This document shows positions 11,903-17,720 of a stretch of DNA of 17,720 nucleotides, piece by piece. The notes below the pieces were generated by a model. That model had not been told where the DNA came from. It worked only from the letters and a program-made list of their open reading frames with translations, and did not search any database. Where the stretch lies: assembly GCA_029859455.1 (NCBI GenBank), contig JAOUDE010000013.1:1-17720 (forward strand), given 5' to 3'. Source of the DNA: Ignavibacteria bacterium. GTDB lineage: Bacteria > Bacteroidota > Ignavibacteria > UBA10030 > UBA6906. The first letter of the stretch is position 1. The number at the start of each line of letters is the position of its first letter. The position numbers and the translations under genes were made by a program.

Positions 11903-14350
11903 ATGGAGTACATGAGTCCCGACGAAAAGCCCGATCCACGAGAAGTCGAGCGACAGAAGCTTCTCGAGGAAATCAGACAACGCGCAGAGGAAGCGGAGCT
12001 CAAACGCATTGAGCTGGAAGAGAAGAAGTCGGGAACGGTTGCTCCGGAAGACGAGCAGCCCCAGGAACCAGCCGGTCCGCCGGTCGCCGTGGATCAGCAG
12101 CCCACCCCTCAACCGAAACGGAAGAACGTTGATGAGCACAGGCTCATCGATCTGCGCGGGCGGTTTGCCGTCGCCGTGGATCACGACGATATCGATGAAG
12201 CCTCCGACATCCTCCTTGATCTTGCCGGACTGATTCCTGACACCGTTGAGTTGACCTCGTACCAGAACACCATCCGTGCGCTCCGGAAGAAGCTGCGGGA
12301 GGCCAGAGAAGTTCCCGCACCGCCTCCTGTCAGGGATGAACGGTCGGAGAGGGAGCGTCTCTCGCTGGAGAAGAAAGCGAACGCACTGATGGAAGAGTCG
12401 ACCTCCCTGTACGAACAGGAGAAGTACGATAAAGCGGCGACGACCATCGGCCGGCTCCTGGAACTCGATCCTGAGAATGAGGACGCAGTCGATCTTCAAT
12501 CGAGAATTGTCAAGGCACAGGAACTGGCCGCGGAGGTCAGGGCTGAGGAGGAGAGGTGGAAGGCAGAAGAGGTTGTCGTCCCAAAGGTCGAACCCGAACA
12601 GGACCCTGAACCCGAGATTCAGGAAGGGGGGGATTTCTGGGGAAATGAAGAAATCCCGCACAGTGATGGAGAGTACGGACTGCAGATCGATGAAGAGGAA
12701 GGCGCCGCGCAACCACCTCCCAGGCGGCCGCTGACTCAGAGGATCGTCGAGCGGGCATCCGGCATCACAATTCCGGTCAAACCGATCGCCATTTCACTGG
12801 TGATGATCCTCGCGGTTGTCGGCGGGTATTTCCTTGCGAGAGAGATTCAGGTTGCCGCCGCCAAGATGGATGCATCCGTTCTCATTCTTCCCGGATGGCA
12901 TACGCCGTCCGACACCCTTGCCGCCTACCTCTCCTATGCGGTTCTGGAGCAGGTGACGGCCGCTCTTTCGTCCACCCCGGGACTTCGTGTGATTGCTCCG
13001 CAATCTGCCTCGTCCGTCCAATACATCAAGGGAGGGCCGGCAGCAGCCGCGCGGAGCCTTCAGGTGGAGCATTATCTTCACTGGAAGATTGCGACGACCC
13101 CCGCTTCGGTAACGTTCGATCTGACCCTGCGCGATACTGGAGCAGTTGATCCCCTCTGGACCAGTCGGCGGCAGAGTTCCATTCGGGAGCTTCCCGCGGC
13201 AGCTGCCGAAATTGCCACTTCGATTCTCATCGCCCTGGAACTCCGTCAGGAAGGGGGTCGGTCCGCCATACAGGTTGCAGGAATGTCTTCCGATGAGGAT
13301 GCTCTGCTGGATTACTTCCGCGGACGGCTTATGGTTGCCAATCGCGAGCGGTTCTCCGTTCGTTCAGCCGGACTATTGTTCGACAAGGCGATCCGGACCG
13401 ATCCGGCGTTCCGCATGGCAAAAGTGGGAAAAGCCTGGACATTGCTGCTCGAAGCCGACGCGTCTCTCGAATCACCACGGTCACTTCTTATGGATGCGGG
13501 TCGCTATCTGACAAGCGCCGGTGACGAAGGAGCAACCTCACCCGCTCATTTTTCGGCAATCGGACTTTCGGAACAGCTTCAGGGACGGTTCGAAAAGGCA
13601 AAGACATTCTACGATGCCGGTGTGAAGTTCTTCCCGGGAGATCCGGAGCTCCGTCGTCGTGCGGCGATCCTCTGTTTTATCCGGGGTGAATCTGATGATG
13701 CCCGCGCACATGCGGACGCAGCGGTCGAGCTCGACCCGCTGAACAGTGAGTCATTCCTTGTGCGGGGAACGGTTTCCCGGCACGATGATGTCCGTGCTGC
13801 ACTGGCAGATTACCGGCGGGCGGCGCGGCTCTCCCCCGATCGTCATGGAGCCATGGTTTCTTATCTTCCGGAGTTGCTTGTCGACATTCAGCAGCATGAC
13901 AGCGCCGCAGCGATTCTCACGAACGAAATCGGCCGGACCCGGGACGATTATCTTCTGTACTACAGACTGGGTCGGGTTTATCAGGCGGCAGGGAAACCGA
14001 TTTCGCAATGGGGCAAAGAGCTGGAGAAAGCGCAGACGCTGTTGAATCGGCACCTTGCTGCTGATCCCGGCGACGGCGTGGCCCGAAGTTACCTTGCGCT
14101 CGTGTTGACTCGTCTCGGCAAGCAGAAGGAGGCGGAGGTCGAACTCAACCGCGCACTTCGTGATCGCCGTGACCATACAATGGTGTTGTATAACGCGGCG
14201 AGAGCGTACACAATGCAGCGAAATGAAGAGTCCGCCCTGGAGTATCTTGATAAGGCAGTTGGCGTTCGTTACAATTCAATGATGATCGCTGATATGGATT
14301 TCTTTAACCTCCGGAATCAGTCCGCCTTCCAGGCTGTAGTCACGCGTTGA
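11903..14350 (+). CDS. Membrane-anchored TolB-N-terminal-like and TPR protein
   Basis: About 815 residues. The N-terminal cytoplasmic half begins with charged helical repeats (SPDEKPDPREVERQKLLEEI), then a TPR-like module around 154-206 (SLYEQEKYDKAATTIGRLLE then LDPENEDA), a Pro/Glu-rich linker and one transmembrane helix (about 294-312, PIAISLVMILAVVGGYFLA). After the membrane, residues about 324-445 read like the TolB-N-terminal/FlgO-type domain of many adenylate-cyclase-like and CadC-like proteins (LEQVTAALSSTPGLRVIAPQ, then SLQVEHYLHWKI and DPLWTSRRQSSI). The rest is a TPR solenoid (FEKAKTFYDAGVKFFPGDPE, then ALADYRRAARLSP and EAEVELNRALRDRRD). No catalytic domain is present. ATG at 11903 and at 11912 are both possible; the latter has GGAG only 3 nt away. 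It probably works as a scaffold or sensor; the substrate is unknown. Confidence 0.75.
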   Translation: MEYMSPDEKPDPREVERQKLLEEIRQRAEEAELKRIELEEKKSGTVAPEDEQPQEPAGPPVAVDQQPTPQPKRKNVDEHRLIDLRGRFAVAVDHDDIDEASDILLDLAGLIPDTVELTSYQNTIRALRKKLREAREVPAPPPVRDERSERERLSLEKKANALMEESTSLYEQEKYDKAATTIGRLLELDPENEDAVDLQSRIVKAQELAAEVRAEEERWKAEEVVVPKVEPEQDPEPEIQEGGDFWGNEEIPHSDGEYGLQIDEEEGAAQPPPRRPLTQRIVERASGITIPVKPIAISLVMILAVVGGYFLAREIQVAAAKMDASVLILPGWHTPSDTLAAYLSYAVLEQVTAALSSTPGLRVIAPQSASSVQYIKGGPAAAARSLQVEHYLHWKIATTPASVTFDLTLRDTGAVDPLWTSRRQSSIRELPAAAAEIATSILIALELRQEGGRSAIQVAGMSSDEDALLDYFRGRLMVANRERFSVRSAGLLFDKAIRTDPAFRMAKVGKAWTLLLEADASLESPRSLLMDAGRYLTSAGDEGATSPAHFSAIGLSEQLQGRFEKAKTFYDAGVKFFPGDPELRRRAAILCFIRGESDDARAHADAAVELDPLNSESFLVRGTVSRHDDVRAALADYRRAARLSPDRHGAMVSYLPELLVDIQQHDSAAAILTNEIGRTRDDYLLYYRLGRVYQAAGKPISQWGKELEKAQTLLNRHLAADPGDGVARSYLALVLTRLGKQKEAEVELNRALRDRRDHTMVLYNAARAYTMQRNEESALEYLDKAVGVRYNSMMIADMDFFNLRNQSAFQAVVTR

Positions 14351-14391
14351 TAGTCGGTGTTCATCTCCTCCTCGCCCCGGGCAGGCCTGCA

Positions 14392-14420
14392 TTGACATTA
14401 CCGGCCCGAATCAATAGATT
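14392..14420 (+). promoter_or_regulatory. Sigma-70 promoter of the coiled-coil gene
   Basis: TTGACA (14392-14397, perfect -35) and TAGATT (14415-14420, 4/6) are spaced by 17 bp. The predicted start near 14427 gives a leader of about 22 nt with AAGGA close to the ATG at 14449. The gene can therefore be expressed independently of its upstream neighbour. Confidence 0.65.
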
Positions 14421-14448
14421 GACTTCCTTAAAGACTTAGTAAGGATTT

Positions 14449-16833
14449 ATGCCAAACGTTCAGGATATCGAGCGTCAGGAAAGAAAGAAGAAGGCCGGCG
14501 AGTTCCTTCGGATGGCCGATAAATTCTACAAGATCGGCGATTTCGCAGAGGCTGAAAGGCTTGCCATGAAGGCGACGGAAGTTGATCCTGGCAATCCCTA
14601 CGCCCTCGCGTACCGCGAACGAATTCGTTTCGCGAAGGAGAACATCGGGCGGAAAGAAGGTCAAACCTCTGCCCCGGCGCAGGCAGACGAGTCTCCGTCG
14701 ACAACCGACCCTGTGCGCGCAACCGTCGATGCTGATCTGAAGAAGGCAGAGGAGGAGGTCCGCCTCAAGCTGAAGGAGGCGCAGGACCGGCTCGAAGAAG
14801 AGCGTCGGAAGTTTGCCGAGGAAGCCCGGAGGCGGGACGAGGAGGAGCAGAAACGAAGGGCTGAGGAGGAGGAACGCGAGAAAAGGCGAAGCGAGGAGCT
14901 CCGTAAGGCGACGGAAGAGCTCCGCGTTCGAATCCTCGAAGAAGCGCGCGTGCATCTGGAATCGGAGCGGGAACGGCTGGAAGCGGAAGCGACGACGCGG
15001 CTTGAGGAGGAACGGAGCCGGCTTGCGGAACAGATGGAGAGGCTCCGACAGGAAGAGATGCAGAGGCGCGAACAGGAGCAGGACGGCTCTGAATCAACCG
15101 AAACACTGCTCCGGCAGAAGGAGGAGGAACTCCGCAAACTAGAATCTGAGCTGCGCGCGGATGTGGAAGAAGAAAAAAGGAAGATGGAAGAAGAGCGTCT
15201 CCGGGAGGAGCAGGAGCTCGAGCAGTTGAGCCATGCAAAGAGGGAAGAACTTGCTACGGCCGAGGCAAACCTGCTGGAGAAAGAGAAGGCGTTGCAGCGA
15301 TTGGAAGATGAGCTGAAGCGTTCTCTGGAAGAACAGAAGAACCGGCTTGAGACTGAGAAGGAACGTATCGAGAGGGAAGCAGCGGACCGGCTGGCCAGCG
15401 AACAGCAGACGATCCAGATGCTGAAGAAGCAGATCGAGCAGGAAGCGGACGAGCGCCGGCGCGAAGAGGAGGGGGAGCGGAACCGGATATCTCAGGAGCG
15501 TGAGCGTCTCGAAGCGGAGAAGCAACGGCTCGAGAATGAAATGCGGGAGAGGATCGAAGCAGAACGGGTCGAGTTGGAACAGCTCCGGGAGCAACAGGAG
15601 GCTGAGGCGGCTGAACGCGTCAGACGTGAGGAGGAGGAAAAAGCGCGCCTGGAGGAGGAATTCCGTCAGAGAGTGGAGGAGGAGAAACGGCGTCTCGCCG
15701 AGGAACAGCAAAAGCAATATGAAGAGGAACGGGCCCGCATCGAAGCGGAGGCGAAAGAACAGGCCGAACTCGAATACAAGCGGCGGGTAGAGGAGGAACG
15801 TCAGGCGCTCGAGAACCTCCGGAAGCAGGAAGAAGAAGAGCGCCGGCGGAAGGAAGAAGAGCTCGCCGCCCAGAGGGCAAAGGAAGAGGAGGAGACGAGG
15901 AAGTACGAAGAAGCTGTCCGGCAGGCGATCGAGGAAGGCCGGCTTCTTGCACAACACAAGAAGATCCGGTCGTATCTTGACAAGGGACGACGGTACCTCG
16001 GCAAGGGGGAATTCGATTTTGCTCTCCAGGAGGTAGCGAAGGCATTCATTCTTGACCCGGAACATGAGGATGCCCGGGAGCTCGAGCAGGTTGTCTATGC
16101 CGCACGGGAGGAGGAGGCCAGGAAAGCAGAGGAAGCCCGCCAGCGCGAGAATGAGGAATTGGAAAAGGTGAAGGAGGTCGAGCGGCGACTCGCCTCACAG
16201 GCGCGCAAGGAGAAGGAAGAAAAGGAACGGAAAGCGATCAGGACGGCAAAAGTAACCGGATGTCTCAGGAAAGCGAACGAGTGTTTTCTCGACGGCGAAT
16301 TGAATGAAGCGCTGGCGGAAATTGAGACGGTCTATGCAATGGATCCGGGGAACAGTGAGGCGACGGAGCTCGAAGTGAAAATTCTGAAAGCCCAGAAACG
16401 CCGGGATGTAGCGGAGGAGGTCTCCACTCAGAGGACGATCGAGGGCGAGGCGTTCCGAAAGCAGCAGGAAGAGGACGAGGAGAAGGCCGCGCGCGAACGG
16501 GAGGAAATTGAAACGGAGTCACGTTCAACCTACCGGAGCTTGCTGCGACGCGCCTGGGCGGACGGAAGGCCGAACAACGAAGAACGATCGATGCTCGCCC
16601 TGGTGAGACGGTCGTTCGGACTGTCAGACGACGACCACGCAGTGCTCGAGCGGGAAGTCCAGAGGGAAGCCTATACGGATGCCCTTCGATCCGCGATGAA
16701 AGCGGAGATCATCACGCCGAATGATTCGTCCACCTTCGAGAACTTCAGGGAACTGTACGGGATGAAAATGGAGGACTACCTCATGCTCGAGTCCGTGCTC
16801 TCCCGCGAGTTCCAGAAGAGCCCGGAGTCCTGA
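14449..16833 (+). CDS. Large charged coiled-coil protein with TPR-like modules and duplicated C-terminal domain
   Basis: A 794-residue soluble protein. Residues 16-64 form a TPR-like hairpin (KFYKIGDFAEAERLAMKATE, then VDPGNP). Residues about 88-500 are an almost unbroken Glu/Arg/Lys-rich helix with heptad-like leucines, expected to be a long coiled coil or single alpha-helix of several hundred residues. Two further TPR-like modules follow (about 505-555, GKGEFDFALQEVAKAFILDP; 602-655, DGELNEALAEIETVYAMDP). The C-terminus (695-784) is a helical unit present twice: repeat A has Y695 and FGLSDDDH, repeat B has Y742 and YGMKMEDY. The second strand of this region is pyrimidine-rich and generates long spurious ORFs. 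No enzymatic motif is seen. Together with the upstream gene it shares the TPR-like module, which suggests a joint scaffold. Function unknown; a TerB-like fold for the C-terminal pair is a guess. Confidence 0.75.
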   Translation: MPNVQDIERQERKKKAGEFLRMADKFYKIGDFAEAERLAMKATEVDPGNPYALAYRERIRFAKENIGRKEGQTSAPAQADESPSTTDPVRATVDADLKKAEEEVRLKLKEAQDRLEEERRKFAEEARRRDEEEQKRRAEEEEREKRRSEELRKATEELRVRILEEARVHLESERERLEAEATTRLEEERSRLAEQMERLRQEEMQRREQEQDGSESTETLLRQKEEELRKLESELRADVEEEKRKMEEERLREEQELEQLSHAKREELATAEANLLEKEKALQRLEDELKRSLEEQKNRLETEKERIEREAADRLASEQQTIQMLKKQIEQEADERRREEEGERNRISQERERLEAEKQRLENEMRERIEAERVELEQLREQQEAEAAERVRREEEEKARLEEEFRQRVEEEKRRLAEEQQKQYEEERARIEAEAKEQAELEYKRRVEEERQALENLRKQEEEERRRKEEELAAQRAKEEEETRKYEEAVRQAIEEGRLLAQHKKIRSYLDKGRRYLGKGEFDFALQEVAKAFILDPEHEDARELEQVVYAAREEEARKAEEARQRENEELEKVKEVERRLASQARKEKEEKERKAIRTAKVTGCLRKANECFLDGELNEALAEIETVYAMDPGNSEATELEVKILKAQKRRDVAEEVSTQRTIEGEAFRKQQEEDEEKAAREREEIETESRSTYRSLLRRAWADGRPNNEERSMLALVRRSFGLSDDDHAVLEREVQREAYTDALRSAMKAEIITPNDSSTFENFRELYGMKMEDYLMLESVLSREFQKSPES

Positions 16834-16844
16834 CCCGTTCCCGA

Positions 16845-17192
16845 TCAGGGAGCGCCAAGAAAAAACTCGATGATTGTCCGGCTGTCCTCGACCGGATCCT
16901 CCTTATGAGGGGGACCGAACTCGGGGTTCACCCGTGACGTAAGTCGTTTGGCGGCGGCCCGTACCGACTGAGGGATGCTCTGGTCGAGATGGAGATTCCG
17001 AAGCTGGTTCATCGCATCGACCCCCCACATCCTCCGCGGATGTTCCTGCAGCCAGAACCTGATGGCAATGCCGGCGGCCCGCCGGGAACAAACCCGCGCC
17101 TTTCCGGCGTTCCCCTCTGCGATCGCCTGACCGGCCTGATCCAGCTCCCGCCTGCTTTGCTCCCTTGCTTCGTCAAGGCTTAGTTCAGACAT
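16845..17192 (-). CDS. Small HEPN-like helical protein
   Basis: A 115-residue, mostly helical protein. The core AEGNAGKARVCSRRAAGIAI and RFWLQEHPRRMWG, followed by MNQLRNLHLDQSIPQSVRAA, then DPVEDSRTIIEFF, resembles a HEPN-type domain family of unknown role that I recall from Chlorobi/Ignavibacteria-like genomes. The RX4-6H ribonuclease motif typical of toxin HEPNs is not obvious, so RNase activity is not supported. GGAGAAGGAG precedes its ATG, and the start overlaps the last codons of the DNA-glycosylase gene by 8 nt, so the two are translationally coupled. It ends 11 bp from the convergent coiled-coil gene. Confidence 0.6.
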   Translation of the reverse strand: MSELSLDEAREQSRRELDQAGQAIAEGNAGKARVCSRRAAGIAIRFWLQEHPRRMWGVDAMNQLRNLHLDQSIPQSVRAAAKRLTSRVNPEFGPPHKEDPVEDSRTIIEFFLGAP

Positions 17193-17720
17193 CTCCTTCT
17201 CCGTTCTGGTACCACTCTTTTGTCATTTCAAGCCAGAACACGAGTCCGGCCCACCTCCCGAATCGAGCATACCGCCTTGTGATCGTCCGGTCAGTGACCC
17301 TCCGACCCCTGTGATACAGTTCATAGTAGCGGCCGCGTACCCACGTATCGAGTCCGGTGTACTGATAGTGTCCGAGGAGTCGCATCATGGTTTCTGCTGC
17401 GTAAAGTCCTATCCCTTTGATGCTCAGCAGCTCTTTTCGCAGATCCTCCGTCGATTTTCCCGGCAGACGCCATCGTTCCGGATCGATTCGTCCGGACGCA
17501 ACAGCCTCTGCGAGTCCGATAATGTACGGTGACCGGTAACCCGCCTTGATCTTTGTTCGAACGAAGTGTTCCGTGCATCCTGCGATCGCTGGTGCGTCCG
17601 GAAACCCCTTCCAATTCTCCGGTGATGTCGGACCAAGCAGCGCGACCATATTCATGGTCATCCTGGTCGTCAATGCCCAGTTGCAGTTTGTGGTACAGAT
17701 CATCTTGATCAGATCCTCAA
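17185..17720 (-). CDS. HhH-GPD DNA glycosylase, 5' end beyond the window
   Basis: A base-excision DNA glycosylase of the HhH-GPD superfamily, truncated by the right edge; the visible frame stays open to the edge (EDLIKMICTTNCNWALT...), so the internal Met at 17703 is not the true start. Within the visible part the helix-hairpin-helix reads LLSIKGIGLYAAETMM (about 17427-17380) and the catalytic Asp is in TGLDTWVR (codon 17347-17349). It ends WYQNGEGDV with no Cys4 iron-sulfur motif, so it is not a typical Nth/MutY; it resembles the alkylpurine or general GPD branch. The damage specificity cannot be read. The stop codon overlaps the start of the downstream HEPN-like gene by 8 nt. Confidence 0.85.
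   Translation of the reverse strand, partial: EDLIKMICTTNCNWALTTRMTMNMVALLGPTSPENWKGFPDAPAIAGCTEHFVRTKIKAGYRSPYIIGLAEAVASGRIDPERWRLPGKSTEDLRKELLSIKGIGLYAAETMMRLLGHYQYTGLDTWVRGRYYELYHRGRRVTDRTITRRYARFGRWAGLVFWLEMTKEWYQNGEGDV

Noticed and set aside
15139..16065. Long open frame (308 codons) on the minus strand, rich in Leu and Phe
   Set aside because: It is the pyrimidine-rich complement of the charged coiled-coil coding sequence; no Shine-Dalgarno or promoter, and composition explained by the plus-strand gene.
16833..16860. Possible terminator CCTGA/TCAGG after the coiled-coil gene
   Set aside because: Only a 5-bp stem and no T run on the plus strand, so not supported.

Overview
The window comes from a mid-to-high GC bacterial chromosome, densely packed with housekeeping-type genes on both strands. 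No insertion sequence, phage gene, tRNA, rRNA or CRISPR array is visible. The gene content points to the Bacteroidota/Chlorobi/Ignavibacteria side of the tree: a GldA/GldF/GldG-like ABC system followed by a DUF4340 gene, a diverged stand-alone GroES-like protein, and an archaeal-type class I fructose-bisphosphate aldolase. Several intergenic regions carry ordinary sigma-70 promoters (TTGACA/TATAAT-like, 17-bp spacers) and clear Shine-Dalgarno sites precede several genes. This argues against Bacteroidia proper and for a deeper Chlorobi/Ignavibacteria/Kapabacteria-like lineage. That placement is inference.

Layout. 35-940 (+): an ornithine-carbamoyltransferase homologue with altered substrate motifs. 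1116-1892 (+): an exported tryptophan-rich DUF6600-type protein behind a sigma-54-like site. 1940-7930 (-): a long co-directional run, read in its own direction as class I aldolase, GroES-like protein, PspC-domain protein, ABC ATPase, ABC permease, GldG-like protein and DUF4340 protein. Internal signals suggest the aldolase group and the ABC group are separate transcription units. 8236-8546 (+): two tiny, tightly spaced ORFs closed by a strong terminator. 8899-9099 (+): a cold-shock protein with a long structured leader and its own terminator. 9183-9620 (-): queF, divergent from a thioredoxin-like lipoprotein (9668-10165, +). 10169-11681 (-): the lemA-htpX pair.

11903-16833 (+) holds two large scaffold-like genes. 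The first is a membrane-anchored protein with a TolB-N-terminal-like domain and TPRs. The second is a 794-residue charged coiled-coil protein with TPR-like modules at both ends of the coil and a duplicated helical C-terminal domain. The two share a recognisable TPR-like module and each has its own good promoter. They are the best candidates here for a little-described system. 16845-17720 (-): a HEPN-like small protein whose start overlaps the end of a HhH-GPD DNA glycosylase gene that runs off the right edge.

Functional picture. Most genes are metabolic (carbamoyl transfer, glycolysis/gluconeogenesis, queuosine synthesis) or concern envelope and stress functions (HtpX/LemA, PspC, Gld-like ABC system, CspA). 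All family assignments rest on motifs read by eye; no database search was run.
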